From positions 1-34,960 of the forward strand of contig JAFDBP010000300.1 in the NCBI GenBank assembly GCA_019313245.1: 34,960 nt of DNA, read 5' to 3'. The position numbers and the translations under genes are program-made. Positions 1 to 8,342 of this stretch are shown here, one piece after another. How positions within the stretch are numbered: the first letter of the stretch is position 1; the number at the start of each line of letters is the position of its first letter. The notes below the pieces were generated by a model that saw nothing but the letters and a program-made list of their open reading frames with translations, was not told the origin of the DNA and ran no database searches. This stretch comes from Deltaproteobacteria bacterium (GTDB lineage: Bacteria; Myxococcota_A; UBA9160; SMWR01).

Positions 1-324
1 CAGATCCGAGAGGAACGGGGCGCCTCCGGTCGGGCAGTTCACCATGTGGTTGCCGCCGACCACGAAATTCAGCTCGGGGTTGCGCGCCCGCAGTTCGAAA
101 CTCGCGGGCACCCGGGCGAGCGCTTCGCGCACGAAGCCGCGGTCGAAGCGCACGACGTCGCCGTCGATCTTCAAGCCCGCATCGCGCAACAGTTGGAGCG
201 TGGGTTCATAGGTGACGCGGTGACCGATCTCTTCGAGGATCCGAAGCGCGTTCGCGTCGATGGCCTCGACGCCCTCTTCGGAAAGGAGTTCGAGCCGCTG
301 CCAATCGTTGGTCCACATGTTCAC
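1..324 (-). CDS. MttB-family (trimethylamine methyltransferase-like) protein, N-terminal part, cut by window edge
   Basis: The minus-strand frame is open from about 324 to the window edge and gives about 108 residues beginning MNMWTNDWQRL. The pattern LSEEGVEAI..A..ILEEIG near the N-terminus, then the segment ending GGNHMVNCPTGGAPF, is what I recognise from the N-terminal part of the trimethylamine:corrinoid methyltransferase superfamily. That family transfers methyl groups from quaternary or tertiary amines to a corrinoid protein; most bacterial members lack pyrrolysine and use substrates such as glycine betaine. The start could be GTG at 324 or ATG at 318; a G-rich stretch (GAGGGGG) lies just upstream of both. 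The active site and the pyrrolysine position lie outside the window, so substrate and enzyme type cannot be judged. Confidence 0.7.
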   Translation of the reverse strand, partial: MNMWTNDWQRLELLSEEGVEAIDANALRILEEIGHRVTYEPTLQLLRDAGLKIDGDVVRFDRGFVREALARVPASFELRARNPELNFVVGGNHMVNCPTGGAPFLSDL

Positions 325-405
325 GGAGCCACCCCCTCACTGGCTGGTCGGCTCAGCTTAACCGAACGGCGCTATCCGGACACTGGGAAAACGCGGTTGG
401 CCGCG

Positions 406-690
406 TCAGTCTGCGTTTTCGAGACCGACCTGATCGAATAGCGCCGCGCGTTGGGCGCGCAGGTTCGCGTTCTCGGGTGACGCATCGATCTGCATCGAGA
501 GCGAGTCGAGTGCGTCGTACCAGATGCCGGCTTACGCGAGCGCGTAGTGGGCTTCGCCTCGCTTTGCGGTCGCGAGTCTGGCGTCGAGTTCCGCGCTGGG
601 CTCTACGCACACGCACCACTGGAATTGAGGGCCGGACTTCAGCTCGACGTCATAATCGGCTAGCCGATCGAGCTGGTCCGGATCGGGATC
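406..690 (-). pseudogene. Nonsense-interrupted remnant resembling the C-terminal end of a DUF928-type protein
   Basis: Directly after the cyclase stop, one minus-strand frame reads a protein-like tail (DPDQLDRLADYDVELKSG, then EAHYALA). It hits TAA at 534-532, then continues in the same frame for 41 codons (AGIWYDALDSL ... AQRAALFDQVGLENAD) to TGA at 408-406. The WYDAL...VGL pattern resembles, from memory, the end of DUF928 proteins, which are often encoded next to CHASE2-domain cyclases. Restoring one base (TAA to CAA, Gln) would rejoin the two halves. There is no start codon with a ribosome-binding site, and the upstream part of such a gene is absent because the frame runs into the cyclase gene. 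The best reading is a 5'-deleted and nonsense-mutated gene. The family assignment is tentative. Confidence 0.45.
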
Positions 691-2642
691 TATGACGTTC
701 CCAGGACCCGATAGATTCGCGTCGTCTCGTGTTTTCCCTTCAGGGCGTGACTGCCGAGGTCCTCGGTGCGCACCTCTTCGCCCAGGTACTGCATCGTGGT
801 CTCTCCGATCAGGATCCGCCAATCACTGTGCTCTGTCTGCGAACTGAAATCGTCTTTTGCGAAACTCTCGAGTCTCGCGGCCGTGTTCACGGTATCACCC
901 ACAGTCGTGTATTTCATACTCTTGCGACCCCCGAGGATGCCGACAACGGCGGGTCCAGTGTAGATGCCGACTCGAACGCGGCCCGTGGGCAGTCCGCGCG
1001 CTCGCCAGTCTTCGTTGAGCCCGTCCATCGCCGCTCCCATTGCGATTGCGCAGGTCACGGCGTTGCGGGCGTCCGTGCCGATTGCATCTTCGCCCGTGCT
1101 CGGGATGGGGAAGCCGAAGTTGGCCTTGATGCCGTCGCCCGCGTAATCGTCGACCACGCCACCGTGGTCGCCCACCAGGTTGGCCATCACGACCATGTAT
1201 TCGTTGATCCAGTTCATCAGCGCCTCGGGGTCCATCGACTCCGATGCCGTCGTGTAGCCCTGCAGATCCGACATCAGGGAAGTCATCACGATGCGCTGTG
1301 CGACCGGCCGATCGTCGGGGCCGATGAATTGGTCGCGTTGATCCCAGATCGCCTTGGCGACTTCGGGTCGCAGGAATTTGGAGAACAGCCCCGTGACCTC
1401 GCTGCGCTCGGCGCGTTCGAGAAATGCCCGATAGGCGGTGACCAGCCCCGCCGCCGTTCCGCTCGCGAGCACAGGAGGGACGAGTGGAATCCAGAGGGAG
1501 TCGGCGATCGCCAGTTTGCTCGCGCCGACCAGCGCGAGCACACCCCCGAAACCCGCGATCGCGGTGAACCAACCCGACCGGTTCCAAACGCCGAGCGCGC
1601 CGCCGAGTGCGCACCACAGCAGGATCCAGCCGAGTTCGGCGCGTTGGCTCCAGCTGCGGATTGGCTTCGACTGGCCGTGCGCGAATCGGATCAATTGGCT
1701 CCCCGCGTGGGCGTGAATCTCCATGCCGAGCATCAAGGGGTCGTCGGGGTTGCCCGCGCTGAACGGGGTGGAGAAGTGATCCTTGACGCTGGGCGAGTCC
1801 GTGCCCAGCAGCACGATCTTTCCGCGCAGGGCTTCTGTCGGAATCGAATCCGTGTAGAGCTCTTCTAGCGTGTAGGACGGGAAACCTCCGGGTCCCAACG
1901 CGAAGTCCAGCAGGTACTGATAGCCACCGGATTTCTCGTCGTGATAACCGCCGTCATCGGGTTGGAAGATCGGAACGGCCGTTTCACCGATGCGGATCAG
2001 TTCGGGCTGGTCGGGGTCGTTGGTCGGAAAGATCTCCCGTTCGCGCAGGTAACGCAGCACGAGTTGCAGACTCAGCGAGTAATAGGGGATGCCTTCGTGG
2101 TGGTAGAGGATGAAGGCGCGGTGAACGATCCCGTTCGCATCCACATCCAGATCGGGAACGGCGATCTGGCTGGTTCCCTCGAGAAACTGCGGTGGTGCAA
2201 TCGGCGGGATTTCGAGCGGCTTGGCGAGCATCACGACCCGATCGTCGCGAAGGACGGCCTCGGCGAGACTCGGAGCCGCTTCGGAGAGGCCCTCGTCGCC
2301 CGCGTGCCCCGTGCAGGTCGGAACCGGTATGTCGCGGTAGATGTCGATTCCGATCCCGATCGCGCCGAGTGCGCGCAGCTTTTCGATCGCGATGGCCATG
2401 CGTGCATCGCACAGGGGCTGGCCGTACTTCTGGATCTCGGCTTCGCGCAGCTTGATCAGGGCGACCGGGTTGTCCTCGAGCTCGATCGGCGGCTGCGCTC
2501 GAAGCAACCAATCGAAGGCGACCAGTTCGAGCTCTTCGAACCAGCCGACGGATCTCACGCCGAAGGTGGTGGCGAAGACGGCGGCGGTGATCAGCGCCGA
2601 TGCGACGATCCGCGAGCGGGCGAGCTTTCGCGCGATTCCCAT
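690..2642 (-). CDS. CHASE2-domain class III adenylate/guanylate cyclase
   Basis: This 650-residue membrane protein has an N-terminal transmembrane segment (about 11-30), an extracytoplasmic CHASE2 sensor region (about 35-325) and three membrane helices (about 335-405). A linker (FSKFLRPEVAKAIW) leads to a class III cyclase catalytic domain (about 450-645). Family members make cAMP or cGMP from the NTP in response to an unknown periplasmic cue. The two metal-binding aspartates are present (D459 in SDLQGYT, D503 in AGDGIKANFG), as are VGDTVN (D583, N586) and R590. The Lys that normally reads the purine in VDKYIGD is Asp (D499), so substrate choice and activity are uncertain. The ATG at 2642 is preceded by a strong AGGAGGAG site. 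It lies last in a minus-strand run behind arsC. Confidence 0.9.
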   Translation of the reverse strand: MGIARKLARSRIVASALITAAVFATTFGVRSVGWFEELELVAFDWLLRAQPPIELEDNPVALIKLREAEIQKYGQPLCDARMAIAIEKLRALGAIGIGIDIYRDIPVPTCTGHAGDEGLSEAAPSLAEAVLRDDRVVMLAKPLEIPPIAPPQFLEGTSQIAVPDLDVDANGIVHRAFILYHHEGIPYYSLSLQLVLRYLREREIFPTNDPDQPELIRIGETAVPIFQPDDGGYHDEKSGGYQYLLDFALGPGGFPSYTLEELYTDSIPTEALRGKIVLLGTDSPSVKDHFSTPFSAGNPDDPLMLGMEIHAHAGSQLIRFAHGQSKPIRSWSQRAELGWILLWCALGGALGVWNRSGWFTAIAGFGGVLALVGASKLAIADSLWIPLVPPVLASGTAAGLVTAYRAFLERAERSEVTGLFSKFLRPEVAKAIWDQRDQFIGPDDRPVAQRIVMTSLMSDLQGYTTASESMDPEALMNWINEYMVVMANLVGDHGGVVDDYAGDGIKANFGFPIPSTGEDAIGTDARNAVTCAIAMGAAMDGLNEDWRARGLPTGRVRVGIYTGPAVVGILGGRKSMKYTTVGDTVNTAARLESFAKDDFSSQTEHSDWRILIGETTMQYLGEEVRTEDLGSHALKGKHETTRIYRVLGTS

Positions 2643-2672
2643 GACCGGGTGGCTCCTCCTGCGAATTCGCGG

Positions 2673-3023
2673 CTACAGGAGTTCGAGTACCTTTTCGGAC
2701 GGGCGGCAGATCAGCGCGCGATCGTCCGCGACCAGCAGCGGCCGCTGCATCAATTCGGGATGCTCGAGGAGGAGTTCGATGACCGCTTCGAGCGTCTTGT
2801 ACCCGTTCGGGTCGAGACCGAGTTTTTCGAAGTTGCGGTCTTTGCGGATCAGCTCTTCGGGAGGGCCCGGCAGCAGTTCCGCGATCCGGGTGAGCGTCTC
2901 GCGGCCGAGGGGTTGCTTCAGGTACTCGATGACGTCGAACTCGGCGCCGTGTTCGTGCAGGATTTCCAGCGCGCCTCGCGATTTACTGCAGCCCGGATTG
3001 TGGTAGAGCCCCAAACGCCCCAT
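2673..3023 (-). CDS. arsC: ArsC-family arsenate reductase (glutaredoxin type)
   Basis: The 116-residue protein has a thioredoxin-like ArsC fold. The N-terminal motif HNPGCSKS holds the catalytic cysteine at residue 12. Arg60, Arg94 (QRPLLV) and Arg107 (CRPSEKV) fall at the same numbers as the arsenate-binding arginines of the plasmid R773 ArsC, which supports real arsenate reductase chemistry (arsenate to arsenite with glutathione/glutaredoxin). Spx/MgsR-type relatives lack this full set. GGAGGT five bases before the ATG fixes the start. No arsenite exporter or ArsR regulator is near: it sits between a histidine phosphatase gene (30 bases upstream) and the cyclase (30 bases downstream), so it is an isolated housekeeping-style copy rather than part of an ars operon. 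Confidence 0.88.
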   Translation of the reverse strand: MGRLGLYHNPGCSKSRGALEILHEHGAEFDVIEYLKQPLGRETLTRIAELLPGPPEELIRKDRNFEKLGLDPNGYKTLEAVIELLLEHPELMQRPLLVADDRALICRPSEKVLELL

Positions 3024-3053
3024 GGCGACCTCCGCAGCGCAGCATAGCCCGAG

Positions 3054-3818
3054 TCAGCGCAATCGGGCCTGGACGAGGTGGTCTTCGCGGTCGAACTGAA
3101 GCAGCGACCAGACGTATCCCTGAGGGCCGATTCGCCGCGCCTGGAGGATCGAGTAGGCGGCGAGCCCGGTTTCGAAGCGGAGCCACTCCCACGGGACGGG
3201 CCGGATGTCGAGCAGGTGGGTGAGGATGACCGCGTTGGTTCCCATGTGGGCGACGATCGCGATCGACGGCTTCTCTTCGGGGAGATCCCAGACCGTGAAG
3301 TCGTGTTCGCGATAGGAGCGGCACGCGTGTCGCAGCAGAATGTCGGTGATGCCCGCGGTGACGCGCGCGTGGAAATCGTGAAAGGTCTCCGCGCCCGGCC
3401 AGCCATTCCAGTGCTCTCCGAGCGGGCGCCGGGCGCCTTCGACGAAGTAGCGGTCGGCTTCCTCGCTACTGAACCCCTCGACCGCGACGCCGACCTCCGC
3501 GAGTTGATCGACCGTCACGGGCTCGAGCCCGGTTTGCTCGATGAGGGGATCGGCGGTCTCGCGAGCGCGTCGGTGGGGGCTCACGTAGATCGCGTCGAAG
3601 CGGTGTTCCGCGGCGAGCACCCGAGCACTTTCCTTGGCCTGCCAGACGCCGAAGGGAGTGAGGGTGGGGTCGCTCACCGCCGGGCCGTCATCTACCGACC
3701 ACAGGGGTTCTCCGTGGCGCAGCAGCACGATCTGCGCGTGGGGCTTGGCGCGATCGTTCGCTTCTCGCTCGGCAGTGGGGCCGCGCGGAGGCGGGGTCTC
3801 AGTTTTTTCTCGGCTCAT
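3054..3818 (-). CDS. Histidine phosphatase superfamily protein (phosphoglycerate mutase-like)
   Basis: The 254-residue protein has the histidine phosphatase (branch 1) signature VLLRHGEPLW, with the phospho-accepting His at residue 35. The SPHRRARETAD segment (81-91) supplies the phosphate-binding Arg, a candidate acid is Glu144, and the second histidine is H191 in AIVAHMGTNAV. Branch 1 includes cofactor-dependent phosphoglycerate mutases and many small-molecule phosphatases. The sequence alone does not give the substrate, and the protein is not close enough to GpmA for that name. The first 25 or so residues are polar and Pro-rich, so translation might start later, but ATG 3818 is the only good candidate before the domain. 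It lies 23 bases after the lpd stop and 30 before arsC, probably co-transcribed. Confidence 0.8.
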   Translation of the reverse strand: MSREKTETPPPRGPTAEREANDRAKPHAQIVLLRHGEPLWSVDDGPAVSDPTLTPFGVWQAKESARVLAAEHRFDAIYVSPHRRARETADPLIEQTGLEPVTVDQLAEVGVAVEGFSSEEADRYFVEGARRPLGEHWNGWPGAETFHDFHARVTAGITDILLRHACRSYREHDFTVWDLPEEKPSIAIVAHMGTNAVILTHLLDIRPVPWEWLRFETGLAAYSILQARRIGPQGYVWSLLQFDREDHLVQARLR

Positions 3819-3841
3819 TCGAGTCGCTCATCTCGCCTGCG

Positions 3842-5299
3842 TCACTTCCGACGGCTTCGGTTCTCTCGGCGCGGAACATACAGGTCCGTGATCGTGCCTT
3901 CGAACATTTCAGCCGTGTAATTCAGCGTCTCCGAGAGTGTCGGGTGGGCGTGAATGGTGCGGGCGAGATCTTCCGCGGTGGCTCCCATCTCCAGCGCCAG
4001 CACGGCTTCGGCAATCAACTCGCCCGCGTTGCGGCCAACGATCCCCGCGCCCAGCAAGCGGCGGTCGTCCGCGCCGAAGATCAGCTTGGTGGCGCCTTCG
4101 GTGCGCCCGATTCCCTGAGCGCGGCCGCTGGCCGCCCAGGGAAACGAGACCTTCTTGAACGCGATGCCCTGCGCTCTGGCTTCCGCCTCGGAGAGGCCCA
4201 TCCACGCGATTTCGGGATCCGTGTAGGCGACCGACGGGATCGCCTTCGGATCGAAGGCCGCGGACAGTCCCGCGATGACTTCGGCTGCGGTCTTGCCCTC
4301 GTGGGTCGCTTTGTGGGCGAGCATCGGTGGCCCGACGATGTCGCCGATCGCGTAGATGTGAGGCGCGCTGGTGCGCATCTGTGCGTCGACTTCGATGAAG
4401 CCGCGCTCGTCGATGGCGATGCCCGCCACGTCGGCACCGATCGAGCGAACATTCGGGAGTCGGCCCACCGCCACCAGCACGCGATCGAATCGATCGGATT
4501 CGGGGACCCCGTCGCCCTCGAAGAAGACCTCGAGTCCGTCCGGCCGCGGCTCGACCCGCGCGACCCTGGCACCGAGCAGGATGCGCTCGTAGCGCTGCGC
4601 GATGCGCGCCTGCAGCGGCTTCACGAGATCGCGGTCACAGCCCGGGATCAATTGGTCGGTCAACTCGACGATCGAAATCTTCGACCCCAGCGCGTGGTAG
4701 ATCGCGGCCATCTCGAGCCCGATGATGCCGCCACCGATCACGAGCAGGCGCTCCGGGATCTCCTCGAGCCGCAGGGCATCGGTCGAGTCCATCACGCGCG
4801 GGTCGTCGCGCGGGATGCCGGGGAGTTCGATCGATTGGGACCCGGCCGCGATGATGCAGTCGTCGAAGGACAAGGTCACTGTTCCCTCGCCGGTCTCTAC
4901 CGACAGCTGGTCTGCCGCGCCGAATCGGGCGCTGCCCCGCAGCACGCCGACCTTGCGCCGATCCGCGAGCCCGGCCAGGCCCTGCGTGAGGTGGCCGACG
5001 ACGCCGTCCTTGAATGCGCGGATCCGATCGAGGTCGAAGCTCGGCTCGCCGAAGTCGACGCCTCGCTCGCGCAGTTCGCGGGCTTCGCTCACGACCTCCG
5101 CGATGTGGAGCAGCGCCTTCGACGGGATGCAGCCGACGTTGAGGCAGACGCCGCCGAGTTGCTCGTAGCGCTCGATCAAGACGACCTGCTTGCCGAGATC
5201 CGCGGCCCGAAACGCGGCCGTGTAGCCGCCCGGGCCGCCGCCGATGACGGCGACTTCGGCGTGCCGATCGGGGGGTGTGGAACCCGCACCGGCCGTCAC
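3842..5299 (-). CDS. lpd: Dihydrolipoyl dehydrogenase (E3)
   Basis: This 485-residue FAD enzyme reoxidises dihydrolipoyl groups of the 2-oxoacid dehydrogenase or glycine cleavage complexes with NAD+. It has the FAD motif [13 protein letters not shown] (from residue 18), the redox disulfide Cys52-Cys57 in [13 protein letters not shown], a second Rossmann motif ([17 protein letters not shown]) for NAD, the FAD-binding segment IYAIGDIVG, and the C-terminal catalytic pair His452/Glu457 in HAHPTLSE. I place the start at GTG 5299, which overlaps the lipA stop by four bases (GTGA) and leaves 17 residues before the FAD motif. The frame stays open far upstream, but there it only shadows lipA. Coupling to lipoyl synthase makes functional sense, because LipA makes the cofactor this enzyme recycles. 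No E1 or E2 gene is in view. Confidence 0.95.
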   Translation of the reverse strand: MTAGAGSTPPDRHAEVAVIGGGPGGYTAAFRAADLGKQVVLIERYEQLGGVCLNVGCIPSKALLHIAEVVSEARELRERGVDFGEPSFDLDRIRAFKDGVVGHLTQGLAGLADRRKVGVLRGSARFGAADQLSVETGEGTVTLSFDDCIIAAGSQSIELPGIPRDDPRVMDSTDALRLEEIPERLLVIGGGIIGLEMAAIYHALGSKISIVELTDQLIPGCDRDLVKPLQARIAQRYERILLGARVARVEPRPDGLEVFFEGDGVPESDRFDRVLVAVGRLPNVRSIGADVAGIAIDERGFIEVDAQMRTSAPHIYAIGDIVGPPMLAHKATHEGKTAAEVIAGLSAAFDPKAIPSVAYTDPEIAWMGLSEAEARAQGIAFKKVSFPWAASGRAQGIGRTEGATKLIFGADDRRLLGAGIVGRNAGELIAEAVLALEMGATAEDLARTIHAHPTLSETLNYTAEMFEGTITDLYVPRRENRSRRK

Positions 5300-6243
5300 C
5301 GCGCGCGCTCGCGCGCCGCGACGAGTTGCTGAAAATCCTCGTCGGCGTGATAGGAGGAGCGCGTCAGCGGGGACGACGAGACCATCGAAAATCCCTTTTC
5401 CCGCGCGGCGCGCGCGTAGTTGTCGAACTCTTGCGGCGTGACGTAGCGTTCCATGGGGAGGTGCTTCTGGGTGGGGCGCAGGTACTGGCCGATCGTGATG
5501 AAGTCGACGTTCGCACCGCGCAGATCGTCCATCACCGCGAGTACTTCTTCGGGCGTTTCGCCGATCCCGACCATGATTCCCGATTTGGTGAAGATCGCGG
5601 GGGCGATCTGCTTGGCCCGCCGCAGCAGGTCCAAAGAGTGCCGGTAGTCGGCGCCGAGGCGGGCGATCCGGTACAGCCGCGGCGCGGTTTCGAGGTTGTG
5701 GTTGTAGACGTCCGGGCCGGCTGCTGCGACCCGTTCGATGGCTCCCGGCTTGCGCAGGAAGTCCGGTGTGAGGACCTCGATCGTCGTCGCGGGCGCTGCG
5801 GCCCGAACCTCCCGGATGCAGCGCACGAATTGTTGGGCGCCGCCGTCGGGGAGGTCGTCGCGGTCGACCGACGTGATCACGATGTGGCGCAGCTCGAGCG
5901 CCGTGACCGCGCGCGCCAGACGCGCGGGCTCCTCTCGGTCGAGCGGATCTGGTCGCCCCGTCTCGACGTTGCAGAAGCCGCATTTTCGGGTGCAGACGCT
6001 GCCCAGGATCATGACCGTCGCGTGTTTCGTCGACCAGCATTCGCCGATGTTCGGGCAGGCCGCCTCTTCGCACACCGTGTTGAGTTGGAGCGACCGCATC
6101 AGGTGACGGGTTTCGCGATAGCCGGCCGAATTCGAAGCCGGGCGGATCCGGATCCACGGCGGGCGCCGCTGGGCGCGCCGACCGGCATCGGCTCCGAGTC
6201 GAATCGAAATCGAATTCTCGATCGAAACCAGGTCGCCAGACAT
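5296..6243 (-). CDS. lipA: Lipoyl synthase
   Basis: This radical-SAM enzyme inserts two sulfurs at C6 and C8 of protein-bound octanoyl chains. With ATG 6243 as start it has 315 residues, normal for the family. The auxiliary 4Fe-4S cluster ligands are Cys58, Cys63 and Cys69 ([12 protein letters not shown]). The radical-SAM cluster ligands are Cys84, Cys88 and Cys91 (CTRKCGFC). The C-terminal RSSYHADE carries the serine that ligates the auxiliary cluster in this family. A GTG at 6270 would add nine residues, but GGAGGG lies between it and the ATG, favouring 6243. It overlaps lpd by four bases. The octanoyltransferase lipB is not in the window. A 104-base gap separates it from parC upstream, so it may have its own promoter. 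Confidence 0.96.
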   Translation of the reverse strand: MSGDLVSIENSISIRLGADAGRRAQRRPPWIRIRPASNSAGYRETRHLMRSLQLNTVCEEAACPNIGECWSTKHATVMILGSVCTRKCGFCNVETGRPDPLDREEPARLARAVTALELRHIVITSVDRDDLPDGGAQQFVRCIREVRAAAPATTIEVLTPDFLRKPGAIERVAAAGPDVYNHNLETAPRLYRIARLGADYRHSLDLLRRAKQIAPAIFTKSGIMVGIGETPEEVLAVMDDLRGANVDFITIGQYLRPTQKHLPMERYVTPQEFDNYARAAREKGFSMVSSSPLTRSSYHADEDFQQLVAARERAR

Positions 6244-6347
6244 CTTCAGCCGATTCCCTCCGCGCGGCACACGGCCAAACTAGAGTATTCCACAGCGGTT
6301 GAAATCCCCACGATTTCGAGGCGCTTCGACGGCGTGTCGGCGAACTT

Positions 6348-8333
6348 CTAGAAGAGCGACGATTGCGTCGCATTGTCGGTGCGACCCGGCTTCTTTGCCC
6401 GGGGTCGCGCCTTCGCTCCGCTGCCGCTGCGCTTCTTGCACTTGACGCTCTTGACCGGTTTTGCGGCCAGCCGCACGCCGCGCGCGGTCGTGCCGGTCGT
6501 TTCCAGTTTGGCCAGATTGAACTTGCCCGCCTTGACGCGCTGGCGCGGTGCCGGCGCGAATTCGAACGCGATTTCTCCGGCCTCATCGGGCGCGAGCAGC
6601 AGGTCGATCTTGCCGACCTTGTCCTTGATCAGCTGATACTCGCGATTGCGGATGAACTTTTCGATGTGGATCCGCTTGCCGTAGAGCATCTTCGCGCGGT
6701 CGCGGTAGACCACGGTGAATTCCGCGCCGCGGTCGGGATCGAAGATCGCGCAGTGGATGAGCCGGCCGGTAAAGAGGATCTTCTCGGGCGGCGTCATGAT
6801 CCGGTAGCTGCCGTCGCTCGCGATTCCGAGCACCAGATCGTATTCGCCGACCGAGAGGGTGGGCTTGTCGGCTTTCACCGACGAACCGAAGAAGCCGGTC
6901 TTGCGGTCGTAGTAGAGTTTGATGCTCTGCTGAGAAACGACCTTCTTGTCGATCGCTTCGAAGCTCTGCGTCGTGGTCCGGCGCGGAAAGTCCACGCCGA
7001 AGCGCTCGATGAAGCCCTCGATGGTTTCGATGACCGTGCGGGTCAGGTGTTCGAGCTTCTGAGCGACCTCGACGAGCTTCTCGTCGATGGCTTCGATTTC
7101 GCCGCGGTTCTTCGCCTTGTCGTAGGCCGAGATTCGCCGAATTCGCAGGCCGAGCAGGTTGGTGATGTCGTCGTCGACGAGCGGGCGGACGAGCTGGTCG
7201 GCGTGCTCCTGCATGCCATCCTCGACTTCCTTCCGCACCGCGCGATCGGTCTCGGCGGTTTCGATCCGGCGGTAGATCTTGTGCTCGACGAAGAGGGCCT
7301 CCAGGGTCAGCCAGTGCTTGCGGTCGAGCAGCTGCTTCTGCTCCCATTCGAGTTCGGCCCGAATCTGCTCGCGCAGGTTTTCGGTGAGCTCGCGCAGCAC
7401 CTCGGTTGCCGGCAGCTGCACGGGGCGCCGATCGCGAATCAGCACGATGCTCGAGGCCACGGAGACGCTGCAATCCGTGTAGGCGTAGAGCTGGGGGATG
7501 ACCTCCACAGCGGTTGCGCCGCGCGACAGCACGAGTTCGATCTCGACGCGATCCGTCGTGTAGTCGTGAATCGTCGCGATCTTGACGCGGCCCTTCTGGA
7601 CCGCGGCCTCGATCGACGCAATCAAGCTCTCCGTGGTCGTCGTGTACGGGAGTTCGGTGATGACGATGCGCTTCGGATCCGGCGAGCGGAGCCGGGCGCG
7701 GATTTCGACCTTGCCGCGGCCGTCGTCGTACTCCGAGACGTCCGCGATGCCGCCCTGGGGAAAGTCGGGCTCGAGTTCGATCTCCTCGCCGTGGAGGATG
7801 GCGATCTGCGCCTCCCAGAGTTCCACGAGGTTGTGGGGCAGGATGCGCGTCGCCATTCCGACCGCGATGCCTTCGGAGCCGAGCATCAGGGCGATCGGGA
7901 TCTTGGTCTGGAAGACGATCGGCTCGCGGTTGCGGCCGTCGTAGCTGGGGCGGAATTCGGTGAGGTCCTCGTTGAAGATCGTCTCCAGCGCGAGCGGGGT
8001 GAGTCGGCATTCGATGTAGCGCGGTGCCGCGGGCGGGTGGCCGGTCAGCAGGCTGCCGAAATTGCCCTGCTTGTCGATGAAGTACTCCTTGTTGGCCAGC
8101 ACGACCAGCGCGTCGCCAATGGCCGCGTCGCCGTGCGGGTGCAACTTCATCGTCTCGCCGACCACGTTGGCCACCTTGTGGTAGCGGCCGTCGTGCATCT
8201 CGAAGAGGGTGTGGAGGATCCGGCGCTGAACCGGCTTCAGGCCATCGCGCAGATCGGGAATCGCGCGATCGAGAATCGAGTAACTCGCGTAATCGATGAA
8301 GTTTTTTCGCATCAGATCCTGAAGCTGAGACAT
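6348..8333 (-). CDS. parC: DNA topoisomerase IV subunit A (ParC/GyrA family, short form)
   Basis: This is the breakage-reunion subunit of a type IIA topoisomerase. It begins with the winged-helix region (DGLKPVQRRIL, residues 31-40); the DNA-attacking tyrosine is Tyr106 in APRYIECR. At 661 residues it is shorter than standard GyrA or ParC. No GyrA box is visible, and the C-terminus is a reduced domain (about 490-620) followed by a Lys/Arg-rich tail. Pairing with an adjacent, co-transcribed B subunit (nine bases between the genes) whose sequence is topo IV-like argues for ParC, used in chromosome decatenation. In the quinolone pocket the usual Ser is Ala70, while the acidic residue is kept (Asp74). 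A second gyrase pair elsewhere in the genome is expected. Confidence 0.9.
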   Translation of the reverse strand: MSQLQDLMRKNFIDYASYSILDRAIPDLRDGLKPVQRRILHTLFEMHDGRYHKVANVVGETMKLHPHGDAAIGDALVVLANKEYFIDKQGNFGSLLTGHPPAAPRYIECRLTPLALETIFNEDLTEFRPSYDGRNREPIVFQTKIPIALMLGSEGIAVGMATRILPHNLVELWEAQIAILHGEEIELEPDFPQGGIADVSEYDDGRGKVEIRARLRSPDPKRIVITELPYTTTTESLIASIEAAVQKGRVKIATIHDYTTDRVEIELVLSRGATAVEVIPQLYAYTDCSVSVASSIVLIRDRRPVQLPATEVLRELTENLREQIRAELEWEQKQLLDRKHWLTLEALFVEHKIYRRIETAETDRAVRKEVEDGMQEHADQLVRPLVDDDITNLLGLRIRRISAYDKAKNRGEIEAIDEKLVEVAQKLEHLTRTVIETIEGFIERFGVDFPRRTTTQSFEAIDKKVVSQQSIKLYYDRKTGFFGSSVKADKPTLSVGEYDLVLGIASDGSYRIMTPPEKILFTGRLIHCAIFDPDRGAEFTVVYRDRAKMLYGKRIHIEKFIRNREYQLIKDKVGKIDLLLAPDEAGEIAFEFAPAPRQRVKAGKFNLAKLETTGTTARGVRLAAKPVKSVKCKKRSGSGAKARPRAKKPGRTDNATQSSLF

Positions 8334-8342
8334 CGCTAGCCC

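Noticed and set aside
5300-6586. In-frame upstream extension of lpd to a 914-residue protein
   Set aside because: The extra residues are the antimotif Arg-rich shadow of lipA. Dihydrolipoyl dehydrogenase begins just before its FAD motif, and GTG 5299 gives a four-base overlap with lipA.
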